Shown here piece by piece: positions 8,885-17,000 of a stretch of 37,878 bases of DNA. Each line of letters opens with the position of its first letter. Position 1 is the stretch's first letter. Source of the stretch: Ferruginibacter sp. (GTDB lineage: Bacteria > Bacteroidota > Bacteroidia > Chitinophagales > Chitinophagaceae); the NCBI GenBank assembly GCA_025352695.1, contig JANXSK010000006.1:1-37878 (forward strand), given 5' to 3'. Made by a program: the position numbers and the translations under genes. A model generated the notes under the pieces. It did not search any database. It was not told the origin of the DNA and saw only the letters and a list, made by a program, of their open reading frames with translations.

Positions 8885-9233
8885 ACCCTACATCCCAAAA
8901 AGGATTTTAATTGTATTGAGTTAATAAATTATGTTCCCAGCATTTAAATATTTTTTCAGCTTCATTGGCGTCGCACCCATTTGCGTTGGTAATTATATAA
9001 AACGGGCTTTATTGCGACTGTACATTTATTGTAGGTGCTTTTTTATTTTGTGAAAGAAAAGTTATTTTAACCTTCCTTCAATAATAAGGTATCCAACAAT
9101 AAAAATATATTTGACTGGCAATCGTTTTGCAATGTTCAAAAGTACAGTAAAGCAGGTAAAAACCTTTATTTTTGCGCTCCTTACGGTAACGGATAACAAA
9201 ATTAAAAACTACCAACCAACAAACAGTAAAATT
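8885..9233. other. Divergent leuS/ftsX intergenic region
   Basis: 349 bases between the leuS ATG and the chosen ftsX ATG. The right part holds the ftsX -7 box at 9167-9174. The middle (about 8968-9022) has a short GTCGCA...TGCGAC inverted pair around 45 bases, of unknown meaning. The frame open from 9111 upstream of ftsX is treated as non-coding leader. Confidence 0.5.
9167..9174 (+). promoter_or_regulatory. -7 box for ftsX, decides the start
   Basis: TATTTTTG fits TAnnTTTG exactly and is followed by GC, as is common for Bacteroidota promoters. It lies 59 bases before the ATG at 9234 and downstream of the alternative ATG at 9111. The longer reading frame would therefore not be on the transcript. 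Confidence 0.5.
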
Positions 9234-10112
9234 ATGGCTCAATTCGGTAAAGCAAGCAGTAAACGTGGTCAGCCAACTTATGCATATGCCATCATTGGTG
9301 TAGCATTGGTATTATTTTTATTTGGTATTGTGGGCTGGTTCTTCCTTAATCTTCGCAAATCTGGCGATTATTTTAAAGAAAATATTCAGGTTCATGCATT
9401 TCTTTATCCTGATGCAGGTAAAAAAAGAATCGATAGTTTAAAAAATTATATTGCTGCTATTCCTTACGCAAGAGATGTGCAGCATATTACCAAAGAAATG
9501 GCTGCCAAAGAGTGGAATAAAGACAATGACAGCACCTGGAAAAAATTACTCGATTACAACCCACTACCAGAAAGCATCGACTTTTATATTAAAGCTGATT
9601 ATGTTGAAAGAGATAGTTTAAACCAGTTATCAGAAAAACTGGAAGGTACATTTCCAGGAATTATCAAAGAATTTCAATTTCCAACAGAAACGGTTACCAA
9701 AATAAGTGGCTATGTAAAAACAGGGGCTATTGCCTTTTTAATCGGTGCGATTATTCTCACTATTTTAGTAATATTTTCTATTGACAATACCATCAGACTG
9801 GCAATGTATAGCAATCGATTTTTAATAAAAACCATGCAAATGGTTGGAGCCACAAGACGCTTTATTGCAAAACCAATTACAACAAGAGCTGTAATAAACG
9901 GACTTATAGCGGCAGTATTAGCGATATTGGCAATTTGGGGTACCATCCTGCTAACCGAAAGTTTTGTACCCAATTTTAAATTGTTGCACGATAATAAAAG
10001 CCTGATCATTTTGTTTCTCGTAATTATTGTTTTAGGAATTACGATGACGCTGGTAAGTACCTATCTGGCTGTTTTAAAATACCTGAAAATGAAACTAGAC
10101 GACTTGTATTAA
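9234..10112 (+). CDS. ftsX: Cell-division permease-like protein FtsX
   Basis: 292 residues from the ATG at 9234. It starts MAQFGKASSKRGQPTYAYAIIGV, with a cytoplasmic tail, then a first membrane helix (about residues 18-38). A periplasmic domain of roughly 110 residues (QVHAFLYPDAGKKRIDSL..) is followed by three helices with the FtsX signature IRLAMYSNRFLIKTMQMVGATRRFI between them. FtsX pairs with the ATPase FtsE at the divisome and controls peptidoglycan hydrolases. An in-frame ATG at 9111 would add 41 residues, but these are not membrane- or family-like and precede the -7 box. ftsE is not in this window, which is common in Bacteroidota. DUF3098 and uppP follow on the same strand. Confidence 0.92.
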   Translation: MAQFGKASSKRGQPTYAYAIIGVALVLFLFGIVGWFFLNLRKSGDYFKENIQVHAFLYPDAGKKRIDSLKNYIAAIPYARDVQHITKEMAAKEWNKDNDSTWKKLLDYNPLPESIDFYIKADYVERDSLNQLSEKLEGTFPGIIKEFQFPTETVTKISGYVKTGAIAFLIGAIILTILVIFSIDNTIRLAMYSNRFLIKTMQMVGATRRFIAKPITTRAVINGLIAAVLAILAIWGTILLTESFVPNFKLLHDNKSLIILFLVIIVLGITMTLVSTYLAVLKYLKMKLDDLY

Positions 10113-10172
10113 CCTGTTGGCAACACTTTATTAAATATTATTTCTTTTATTTGCATTTATAAATTAATAATA

Positions 10173-10442
10173 ATGATCAGTAACAAAAAACAAACCATCC
10201 CCAACCCACTATTTGGAAAAGAAAATTTTATCTGGATGCTTGTTGGCTTAGTGGTAATGGCTGTTGGATTTTTTTTAATGGCTGGTGGCAAAAGCCCCGA
10301 TCCTACCAAATTTAACGACGATGAAATTTATAGTTTCACCCGTATAACCTTGGCTCCTTTTTTAATTATTATCGGTTTTATTATTGAAATATTTGCCATT
10401 ATGAAAAAGCCGAAAGAAGGGAATAGTGTAAAAAGCATCTAA
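10173..10442 (+). CDS. DUF3098 small membrane protein
   Basis: 89 residues with two hydrophobic helices, WMLVGLVVMAVGFFLMAGG (about 22-40) and TLAPFLIIIGFIIEIFAIM (about 60-78). These are joined by a polar loop, SPDPTKFNDDEIYSFTR, and this is the DUF3098 layout. The gene is restricted mostly to Bacteroidota and typically sits between ftsX and uppP, as here (60 bp after ftsX). This suggests an envelope or division role, but no function is established. The short polar tail KKPKEGNSVKSI ends the protein. Confidence 0.85.
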   Translation: MISNKKQTIPNPLFGKENFIWMLVGLVVMAVGFFLMAGGKSPDPTKFNDDEIYSFTRITLAPFLIIIGFIIEIFAIMKKPKEGNSVKSI

Positions 10443-10557
10443 GGTTTAAAAGTACAATACTTACCTGCCAAAATAATTTACCTTTAACGCTTAATATCAC
10501 CTTTTGATTTACAAAATCAGAAAAGATTTAAAAATTTTTATTTGAGGCACTGTATTC

Positions 10558-10578
10558 TTAATGTAAATTTTACATTAA
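10558..10578. promoter_or_regulatory. Perfect inverted repeat upstream of uppP
   Basis: Arms TTAATGTAAA (10558-10567) and TTTACATTAA (10569-10578) around a single T. It ends 16 bases before the likely uppP -7 box and so would overlap the -33 region. The form fits an operator for a dimeric regulator. No terminator-like T run follows it. Confidence 0.5.
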
Positions 10579-10594
10579 CGGATTAATACATTGT

Positions 10595-10602
10595 TTACTT
10601 TG
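10595..10602 (+). promoter_or_regulatory. Possible -7 box for uppP
   Basis: TTACTTTG, seven of eight matches to TAnnTTTG, in the context TTTACTTTGC common before Bacteroidota genes. It lies 61 bases before the uppP ATG. Confidence 0.4.
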
Positions 10603-10663
10603 CATCCCTCAATCTTATTAGATATTTTATTTATCCGTAGGATAACAACTGAATAAATAATTT

Positions 10664-11458
10664 ATGGATACTTTTCAGGCTATTATCATCGCCATTGTAG
10701 AAGGACTAACAGAATTTCTACCAATTTCTTCTACTGCACATATGAAATTTGTGCAACCGCTGCTAGGCGTTATAGACTCCCCTTTTGTACTTATGTTCGA
10801 AGTAGTGATACAACTGGCAGCAATCCTTGCCGTGGTGGTATTGTACTGGAAAAAGTTTTTTGATTTTAAGCAGGCGGGGTTCTACATTAAATTATTTATT
10901 GCAGTAATTCCGGCATTAATAGGTGGTATTTTATTAAAAAAACATATTGATGCTGCATTAAGCAGCCTTACTTTTATTGCCATTGTAATGGTAGCAGGCG
11001 GTATTATCTTACTATTTATTGACACTTTTTTTAAGAAGCCCAACATTGATTCAGTAGAAAAAGTAAGTAACAAAACTGCTTTTATAATTGGCTGCGGACA
11101 AGTATTGTCTATTATTTTTCCTGGTCTTAGCCGCAGTGCTGCTACAATCATTACCGGGATGAGTCAAAAATTAACCCGCAGTGAAGCAGCTGAATTTTCT
11201 TTTTTTCTTGCCGTACCCACCATGTTTGCTGCATCAGCAAAAAGCTTTTGGGATACCTATAAAGAATATCCCGATGCAATTGTAAAAGATAACCTTACTA
11301 CTTTATTAATTGGCAGCGCTGTAGCTTTTATTGTATCCCTGATAGCCATAAAATTTTTCATCAGCTTTTTAAAAAAATATGGCTTTCGAATTTGGGGCGT
11401 TTACCGCATAATTGCCGGTCTAACTATGTTGTTTCTTATTTGGAAAGGCATTGTTTAG
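10664..11458 (+). CDS. uppP: Undecaprenyl-diphosphatase
   Basis: A 264-residue integral membrane enzyme of the BacA/UppP family. It hydrolyses undecaprenyl pyrophosphate to the monophosphate carrier used for peptidoglycan and other envelope polymers. The first signature, EGLTEFLPISSTAHM (13-27), has the catalytic Glu and SS pair, with Ala where many members have Gly. The second signature is PGLSRSAATIITGM, with the essential Arg. About eight hydrophobic segments span the protein. Length is typical. The ATG at 10664 gives the standard start. It may form a unit with ftsX and DUF3098, or be driven by its own promoter given the 221-bp gap. Confidence 0.96.
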   Translation: MDTFQAIIIAIVEGLTEFLPISSTAHMKFVQPLLGVIDSPFVLMFEVVIQLAAILAVVVLYWKKFFDFKQAGFYIKLFIAVIPALIGGILLKKHIDAALSSLTFIAIVMVAGGIILLFIDTFFKKPNIDSVEKVSNKTAFIIGCGQVLSIIFPGLSRSAATIITGMSQKLTRSEAAEFSFFLAVPTMFAASAKSFWDTYKEYPDAIVKDNLTTLLIGSAVAFIVSLIAIKFFISFLKKYGFRIWGVYRIIAGLTMLFLIWKGIV

Positions 11459-11527
11459 CAATAAACGTACGTATTTTAATCCCGGCTTTTAAGTAAAATA
11501 CTTAATTTAAAAGCTTTATTATTGTAC

Positions 11528-12973
11528 ATGCAAACTGCTTCAAAAAAAGTTATAAACGGATGGGCCATGTACGATTGGGCTAATTCTGTATATAACCTTG
11601 TAATTACCACTACTTTTTTTCCCATTTATTTTGTAGCAATTGCCCGTGATGAAAAGCACAGTGATACGGTTACATTCCTGGGTAAAAAATTCGTTAACTC
11701 TTCTTTGTATGATTATAGCCTGGCAGTTGCTTATTTGTTGATAGCAATATCATATCCTATTCTAACCTCCATAGCAGATACAAGAGGTAATAAGAAAAAT
11801 TTTATGCAGTTTTTCTGTTACTTAGGTGCTGCAGGTTGTATTTTACTTTTCTTTTTTAAAGATGTACACTCCCTGGGATTAGGCATCATTGCATTTATTA
11901 TGGCCGCTATGGGTTATGCAGGCAGTCTTGTTTTTTACAATGCTTACCTGCCCGAAATTGCGGCACCAAAAGATCAGGACAGAATAAGTGCCAGAGGATT
12001 TTCATTGGGATATATTGGTAGTGTAATTATGCAATTGATAGGATTTGCCTTGGTATTAATACTGACGGATTCTGGACTGGCTACAAGAATTACATTTTTA
12101 TTAGTAGGTATTTGGTGGGCTGGTTTTGCACAAATAACATTTTCCAGATTACCACAATCTATTAATAATGATGTTAAAAAGAAAGGCAATATTTTTAAAG
12201 ATGGATTTTTAGAAGTACGCAAAGTATATAACGAGATAAAAGAAATGCCTGTATTAAAAAGATTCTTACGAGGCTTTTTCTTTTACAGTATGGGTGTACA
12301 AACTGTTATGCTTGCAGCCACTTTATTTGGAAGCAAGTTGCTACAATTACCTGATACCAAATTAATTATTACGGTGGTGCTAATTCAATTGGTGGCAATT
12401 CCCGGTGCTATTTTAATAAGCAGGCTATCCACAAAATTTGGCAATATAAAAGTGCTGATGGGATTGGTTTTTTTATGGATCTTTCTATGCATTGCAGCTT
12501 TTAGTACTGCAACATTGGCTGAACCATTGCTACCTGCACATACTAAAATAAGCATTGTAAAAAATGAACTGTCAACAGCTAAAGAAATAAATAATACAGC
12601 CGAAATAACTTCGCTTGGTAAAGAATTAATACAACTACAAAACAAACTTGACCCACTGCAAACATCCATTGAATATAAGTTTTATGCGTTGGCCATTGCA
12701 GTTGGTTTGGTAATGGGAGGCATTCAATCACTCAGCCGATCTTCTTATTCTAAACTAATGCCCGAAACAAAAGATACCTCCTCTTACTTTACCTATTATG
12801 ACCTTACTGAAAAGTTAGCAATTGTAATTGGCATTTTCAGCTTTGGATATATTGGTGAAATTGTAAGTATGAAATATTCCATATTATCGCTTATTGTATT
12901 TTTTGTTTTGGGATTACTGTTTCTGTACTTTGCCTTAATAAAACAAAAAGAAATCAATTCAACAAAAATATAA
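11528..12973 (+). CDS. MFS transporter, UMF1/Atg22-like
   Basis: 481 residues with about 12 hydrophobic helices. The N-terminus VINGWAMYDWANSVYNLVITTTFFPIYF is the typical opening of the UMF1 (Atg22-like) group of major facilitator proteins. A loop near residues 340-385, between the two C-terminal helix groups, is unusually polar (NELSTAKEINNTAEITSLGKEL) and probably a coiled stretch. Substrates of bacterial UMF1 proteins are mostly unknown; yeast Atg22 exports amino acids from the vacuole. The frame is open from a TTG at 11522, but the ATG two codons later at 11528 is preferred. It is followed after three bases by the hydrolase gene at 12977, so the two are almost certainly co-transcribed. 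Confidence 0.88.
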   Translation: MQTASKKVINGWAMYDWANSVYNLVITTTFFPIYFVAIARDEKHSDTVTFLGKKFVNSSLYDYSLAVAYLLIAISYPILTSIADTRGNKKNFMQFFCYLGAAGCILLFFFKDVHSLGLGIIAFIMAAMGYAGSLVFYNAYLPEIAAPKDQDRISARGFSLGYIGSVIMQLIGFALVLILTDSGLATRITFLLVGIWWAGFAQITFSRLPQSINNDVKKKGNIFKDGFLEVRKVYNEIKEMPVLKRFLRGFFFYSMGVQTVMLAATLFGSKLLQLPDTKLIITVVLIQLVAIPGAILISRLSTKFGNIKVLMGLVFLWIFLCIAAFSTATLAEPLLPAHTKISIVKNELSTAKEINNTAEITSLGKELIQLQNKLDPLQTSIEYKFYALAIAVGLVMGGIQSLSRSSYSKLMPETKDTSSYFTYYDLTEKLAIVIGIFSFGYIGEIVSMKYSILSLIVFFVLGLLFLYFALIKQKEINSTKI

Positions 12974-12976
12974 GCT

Positions 12977-13873
12977 ATGAATTTATATGCTATCAATACA
13001 GGATACTTTAAATTAGATGGTGGGGCCATGTTTGGCGTAGTGCCAAAAAGTATTTGGAATAAACTTAATCCTGCAGACGAAAATAATTTATGTAGCTGGG
13101 CTTTGCGTTGTTTGCTAATTAAAGATGAAGGGAAATTAATATTAGTAGACACTGGCATGGGGGATAAACAAGATGCCAAATTTTTGGGTCATTACTATTT
13201 GCACGGTGATGATACACTGGACAAATCTTTAGCAATGCATGGTTTTACCAGGAACGACATTACAGATGTTTTTTTAACGCACCTCCATTTTGATCATTGT
13301 GGAGGATGTATTGTAAAAGAGAATGACCAATTAGTTCCTGCATTTAAAAATGCCACTTACTGGAGCAATGAAGCACACTGGCAATGGGCCACACAGCCAA
13401 ATGACAGAGAGAAGGCAAGTTTTTTAAAAGATAATATTTTACCCATTCAACAAAGCGGAAAATTAAAATTTATTAACGTGAATGAGCTGTCTTCTATTGA
13501 TCAAAAGCTGGAAGATAAAAATAAGTTCCCTACAATTTACCAGTCGCCCTTTAGCAAAAATGTTTCTTTTATTGTTGCCAATGGGCACACCCGATGCATG
13601 ATGTTGCCAGTAATAAAATACATGGGCAAAACAATTGTTTACATGGCAGATTTATTACCTTCTGTTGGTCATATCCCTTTGCCTTATGTAATGGGATACG
13701 ACATGTTTCCATTGACAACATTGAATGAAAAGAAAATTTTTCTATCGGAGGCTGAACAAAATAACTACATACTATTTTTTGAGCATGATGCCATTAACGA
13801 ATGTTGTACGTTGCAACAAACTGAAAAAGGGGTCAGGGTTAAAGATATTTTTAAATTGAGTGAAATTACATAG
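12977..13873 (+). CDS. Metallo-beta-lactamase-fold hydrolase
   Basis: 298 residues, no signal peptide. The zinc-binding motif is H102-L-H104-F-D106-H107 (THLHFDHCGG). Later ligands are probably the His in NGHTRCMM, the Asp in VYMADLLPS and the His in FFEHDA. The N-terminal strand pattern (LILVDTGMGD) and the layout resemble lactonase or quinoprotein-hydrolase-like MBL proteins (AttM/AhlM or YtnP style). The substrate cannot be told from sequence; lactonase activity is possible but not shown. The ATG lies three bases past the MFS transporter stop, so they form a two-gene unit and might act on the same compound. The next gene is convergent. Confidence 0.87.
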   Translation: MNLYAINTGYFKLDGGAMFGVVPKSIWNKLNPADENNLCSWALRCLLIKDEGKLILVDTGMGDKQDAKFLGHYYLHGDDTLDKSLAMHGFTRNDITDVFLTHLHFDHCGGCIVKENDQLVPAFKNATYWSNEAHWQWATQPNDREKASFLKDNILPIQQSGKLKFINVNELSSIDQKLEDKNKFPTIYQSPFSKNVSFIVANGHTRCMMLPVIKYMGKTIVYMADLLPSVGHIPLPYVMGYDMFPLTTLNEKKIFLSEAEQNNYILFFEHDAINECCTLQQTEKGVRVKDIFKLSEIT

Positions 13874-13906
13874 CACCGGGATGCACATAATACAGCTGCA
13901 AATTTT

Positions 13907-14005
13907 GCGTGAGAGATAGCAACGAAGAACCCAGAGGTTAAGGTTTGTCTTAGGCCTGTGTGCCGAGGCTTTGGAGTGAATAGCATAATCCCCTAGCGGA
14001 CACGC
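13907..14005. repeat. GC-richer structured intergenic element, possible dispersed repeat
   Basis: Between convergent genes lies a block clearly richer in G and C than its surroundings, bounded by complementary GCGTG (13907-13911) and CACGC (14001-14005). Inside are the related pieces GTGAGAGATAGCA and GTGAATAGCATAATCCCC and a short GCCT/AGGC pair. The GTGAGxGATAGCA...CCC style is reminiscent of intergenic repeats in Bacteroidota genomes. Only one copy is present in this window, so the repeat status is unproven. It could also act as a bidirectional terminator. Confidence 0.4.
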
Positions 14006-14025
14006 CTTAAAAAAATTATTGATTC

Positions 14026-14832
14026 TCACAGTCCTCTTACACTTAATAAAGAGGTTAATGGATAACGCAGGTTTTTATATCCATACATATCTATTTTGAT
14101 AGAGCCCACACTTACCGGACTTTCTGCTCTTAACAATAAATGATTGGCGTCATCGCTTACCCAGGCTGTCATTTTTTCTCCACCTTCAAAAATGGTTCCC
14201 TTTACCAATAAAGGCTTAAATTTTATAGCTATGAACTTTCCATATTGAGTTTTTACAATTTCTTTACCCATGTACCGTAAGTATAAATGATACACTTCGT
14301 CATCTAAAAACATGTCGAAAGGAATTTTATCTCCAGGCTTATATTTATCAAAATTAATATTACGGGCATAGTATATAGCACTTATTACATCTTGTATACA
14401 TTTACTGGTTTTAAATACACCGTTGGTCGAGACTGCAGTTCCGGTGCCCTGGTTAAACGTTACATTATTATAAATTTTATGGCCGCCTTCATCTACATTT
14501 CTAATAAATTTTATGGGTAACATAGTAGCAGTATCAATATAAGTTTCATAGCGGTCTCTTACCTTAAAAAAATTATCGAAGAAAGGATAATTTTTACCTT
14601 CCCCAATACAATGGTAAGCGGTTTTGCCATTAAATCTTTCAAGCGATGTAGTGAAAGTTGCTTCACCGGCACCAACGTAAACGCCCATAGCATTGTAAAA
14701 AACTTTCATAGTAATAATTTCACCTGGCAAAAATGCAGTGTTCTTTAAACCACAAAACTCACCATACGGCTCTTGCTGCGAAAAAGCAGAAAGTACAACC
14801 ACTAAAAAAAACGCCTTTACAATTACTTTCAT
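14026..14832 (-). CDS. DUF3108 domain exported protein
   Basis: 268 residues with a signal peptide (MKVIVKAFFLVVVLSAFSQQ), so it is exported to the periplasm or outer membrane face. The rest is a beta-rich DUF3108 domain: ...GEIITMKVFYNAMGVYVGAGEATFT, then RYETYIDTATMLPIKFIRNVDEG and KFKPLLVKGTIFEGGEKMTAWVSDDANHLLLRAE. The family is described as a conserved beta-barrel-like domain; no enzymatic role is known. Its start codon overlaps the stop of the upstream flippase-like gene in an ATGA arrangement, so translation is probably coupled and a joint envelope role is likely. Confidence 0.85.
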   Translation of the reverse strand: MKVIVKAFFLVVVLSAFSQQEPYGEFCGLKNTAFLPGEIITMKVFYNAMGVYVGAGEATFTTSLERFNGKTAYHCIGEGKNYPFFDNFFKVRDRYETYIDTATMLPIKFIRNVDEGGHKIYNNVTFNQGTGTAVSTNGVFKTSKCIQDVISAIYYARNINFDKYKPGDKIPFDMFLDDEVYHLYLRYMGKEIVKTQYGKFIAIKFKPLLVKGTIFEGGEKMTAWVSDDANHLLLRAESPVSVGSIKIDMYGYKNLRYPLTSLLSVRGL

Positions 14833-15809
14833 TTTTCTTTTACAATTTTAATACTCAAAATTAATAAACTTCCTATAACTGCTGGTAACACAAGGTTTAT
14901 AAGCCAAATACCCAAGCCAGCAGCGCCTACGCCTAATTCGTTTGACGTGTAGAATTTTAAAATTGCCCAACTGGCACTCACCCTTACAGGTAACTCTATA
15001 AAACCGAAAGTTGGCGCCACTGCCATCACAAGGTAAAATATCGTCAATAGCAAAAAACATAACCAGCCAGCAATTTGTACATCCATTACCTGAAGCAGCA
15101 AAACATATTGTAAAACAAATACCAGATAGCGTACAAAAGATAAAGATAATATTTGCACCAACTGCAAATTGTTAAACTCATCTAACACACTTACGTGTTG
15201 TACTACTTTTTGCAAGCCTGGTATTTTTTCCATCATTCTCACAAGCCAGCCTAAACGCAAATAAAACAACAACAGTATAAACGTTAAACCCACACATAAA
15301 GATGTTAATACCGTTTCCCAAAATTGAGGTAAAACACTTACAATGGAATGATCAAATTGAGAAAAGTATCTTAAAAAAATTAATCCAAAGCAGCCCATTA
15401 ACATTGTAACAAGCAACTGACTTATACTTCCTACTACTGCCAACGAAATAGCTTTTATGCGATTATCCTCTTCGAGATACAAAACACGGCCCCCAAATTC
15501 ACCCACCCTGTTGGGTGTAAGCATAGTTACACTGCACCCCGCAAATACCGATTTAAATGACTTGTAAAAAGAAAACTTTTGTAAATGCTTTACCAATAGT
15601 TGCCATTTAATTGATTCAATGCTCCAATTTACCAACATTAAAAAAACAACCAACCACAATTTCCAATTTGTGTGCCTGTATTTTATCTGCTTCCATTGAA
15701 TGCCCACATCAGGTTTATCCATTACCTGCCTGTATAAACTCCACGATAAAAAAATAAATAACAGAGGGCCTAAAAAGTAGTTGATTAATATTTTGATATT
15801 TTTATTCAA
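14829..15809 (-). CDS. Flippase-like / lysylphosphatidylglycerol synthase TM family protein
   Basis: 326 residues with about eight hydrophobic helices and the pattern of the LPG_synthase_TM (UPF0104, YbhN/AglD-like) family. NWSIESIKWQLLVKHL is followed by KSVFAGCSVTMLTPNRVGEFGGRVLYLE, with the conserved TPxRxGEfgGR core. Later comes the AVAPTFGFIELPVRVSASWAIL block. Members act as, or with, lipid-linked sugar flippases or transferases in the inner membrane. The aminoacyl-transferase half of MprF is absent. The start appears to be TTG at 15809, because an in-frame stop lies three codons upstream and the first ATG would remove the first helix. It is coupled to the DUF3108 gene. Confidence 0.85.
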   Translation of the reverse strand: MNKNIKILINYFLGPLLFIFLSWSLYRQVMDKPDVGIQWKQIKYRHTNWKLWLVVFLMLVNWSIESIKWQLLVKHLQKFSFYKSFKSVFAGCSVTMLTPNRVGEFGGRVLYLEEDNRIKAISLAVVGSISQLLVTMLMGCFGLIFLRYFSQFDHSIVSVLPQFWETVLTSLCVGLTFILLLFYLRLGWLVRMMEKIPGLQKVVQHVSVLDEFNNLQLVQILSLSFVRYLVFVLQYVLLLQVMDVQIAGWLCFLLLTIFYLVMAVAPTFGFIELPVRVSASWAILKFYTSNELGVGAAGLGIWLINLVLPAVIGSLLILSIKIVKEK

Positions 15810-15862
15810 TAAGTTTTATTTATTACATTTTTTGAGCAGGCAACAGGTTGCCAACGATTCAT

Positions 15863-15870
15863 TACATTTG
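15863..15870 (+). promoter_or_regulatory. Possible -7 box for ruvC
   Basis: TACATTTG fits TAnnTTTG exactly. Upstream at 15839-15852 is the inverted repeat GGCAAC-AG-GTTGCC, and downstream at 15882-15901 an 8-bp stem with a TTAG loop falls in the predicted leader. Confidence 0.45.
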
Positions 15871-15917
15871 TTACGAACCTTAAACTTCTTTAGAGAAGTT
15901 TTAAAATACAAGTATAG

Positions 15918-16526
15918 TTGAAAAATCCAGTTAATTCATCAAACATAAAACAAGAAATAGCATTGCAAAAAAAATCAACAATTATTTTAGGCATAGATCC
16001 CGGCACAGTAGTGATGGGTTATGGGTTGATACAAGTAACAGGCAATACGATGAAGTTGATTGATATGGATATTTTAAAACCGGGCAAAGTTGATGATCCA
16101 TATAAAAAACTTCAATTAATTTATAATACCGTTAGTGGAATAATAATTAAATACAAGCCTGATATATTTGCCATTGAGGCTCCCTTTTTTGGCAAGAATG
16201 TACAAAGTATGTTAAAACTCGGTAGAGCCCAGGGCGTAGCTATTGCTGCCGCTATGAGGCATGGATTGGATGTTACTGAATATGCTCCCAAAAAAATAAA
16301 ACAATCGATTACGGGCAATGGTAATGCCAGTAAAGAACAGGTATTAAAAATGTTACAACGGCTATTGAATTTTAAAGAAGATCCCAAATACTTTGATGCA
16401 TCAGATGCACTGGCTGTTGCAGTATGCCACTATTTTCAGGAAAATAACCTACTGGCTTCTAAAGGAAAAAAAGTAAATGGCTGGGATGATTTCTTAAAGA
16501 AAAATCCCGCCAGATTAAAAAAATAA
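15918..16526 (+). CDS. ruvC: Crossover junction endodeoxyribonuclease RuvC
   Basis: Up to 202 residues. The RNase H-like core begins IILGIDPGTVVMGYGLI with the first catalytic Asp. AIEAPFFGKNVQSMLKLGRAQGVAIAAAM (catalytic Glu) and YAPKKIKQSITGNGNASKEQV follow, then DASDALAVAVCHYF with the last two acidic residues. RuvC cuts Holliday junctions with RuvAB. No ATG is available at the N-terminus: the frame opens right after a TAG, at TTG 15918, and a second TTG at 15963 would give MQKKSTIILGIDPGT, closer to most family members. I give the long form and consider 15963 at least as likely. The stop codon directly abuts the stop of the convergent HIT gene. The C-terminal ~20 basic residues extend past the core. 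Confidence 0.94.
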   Translation: MKNPVNSSNIKQEIALQKKSTIILGIDPGTVVMGYGLIQVTGNTMKLIDMDILKPGKVDDPYKKLQLIYNTVSGIIIKYKPDIFAIEAPFFGKNVQSMLKLGRAQGVAIAAAMRHGLDVTEYAPKKIKQSITGNGNASKEQVLKMLQRLLNFKEDPKYFDASDALAVAVCHYFQENNLLASKGKKVNGWDDFLKKNPARLKK

Positions 16527-16919
16527 TTAAGGCAGGTTGCAAATTATTTTTTGCTGAATAGCTATAAATTCTTCAGGTGATAATTTTAATTTATTCTGAG
16601 AAAAGCTGATGTCTTTTTCTGAATTAATTGGCATTAAATGTACATGTGCATGAGGTACTTCCAGCCCAATAACACTTATACCACATCTATTACAATCAAA
16701 AGATTTTTCAATGGCATTGGCAATAGGTTTTGCAAAAACCAATAATGTATTTAAATAATCATCCGGCAAATCAAAAAACTTATCTACTGCAATTTTTGTT
16801 GTCACCAAAACATGCCCTTTTACCAAAGGGAAAATATCCAGAAAGGCAAAAAACTTATCATCTTCTGCTATTTTATAACAAGGGATTTCACCTGCAATTA
16901 TTTTTGAGAAAATAGTCAT
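16527..16919 (-). CDS. HIT family nucleotide-binding protein
   Basis: 130 residues, the whole protein being one HIT domain. The start MTIFSKIIAGEIPCYKIAEDD is typical, LDIFPLVKGHVLVTTK follows, and the histidine triad is H90-A-H92-V-H94 (VPHAHVHLMP). HIT proteins of the HINT type hydrolyse nucleoside phosphoramidates such as AMP-lysine in the cytosol; the physiological substrate in Bacteroidota is not known. It follows greA on the same strand, with the greA terminator between them. Its 3' end touches that of ruvC with no spacer, so neither gene has its own intergenic terminator. Confidence 0.93.
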   Translation of the reverse strand: MTIFSKIIAGEIPCYKIAEDDKFFAFLDIFPLVKGHVLVTTKIAVDKFFDLPDDYLNTLLVFAKPIANAIEKSFDCNRCGISVIGLEVPHAHVHLMPINSEKDISFSQNKLKLSPEEFIAIQQKIICNLP

Positions 16920-16950
16920 GGTTTATTTAATTTACCTTAAAAATACAAAC

Positions 16951-16979
16951 AAAAAACCCACTCAAAATTGAATGGGTTT
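16951..16979 (-). terminator. Terminator of greA
   Basis: AAACCCA (16954-16960) pairs with TGGGTTT (16973-16979) with partial extension inside. On the minus strand the arm runs into a T run. It begins about 20 bases past the greA stop codon and lies between greA and the HIT gene. Confidence 0.75.
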
Positions 16980-17000
16980 CAAAAAATAAAATATAATTTT

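Noticed and set aside
9111..9233. N-terminal extension of ftsX from the ATG at 9111
   Set aside because: An exact -7 box lies at 9167-9174 inside it, and the added residues are not FtsX-like.
13765..14029. Two minus-strand frames of 73 and 85 codons at the end of the hydrolase gene and in the intergenic block
   Set aside because: They overlap the C-terminus of a confident gene, are in different frames and look like chance openings in the GC-richer element.
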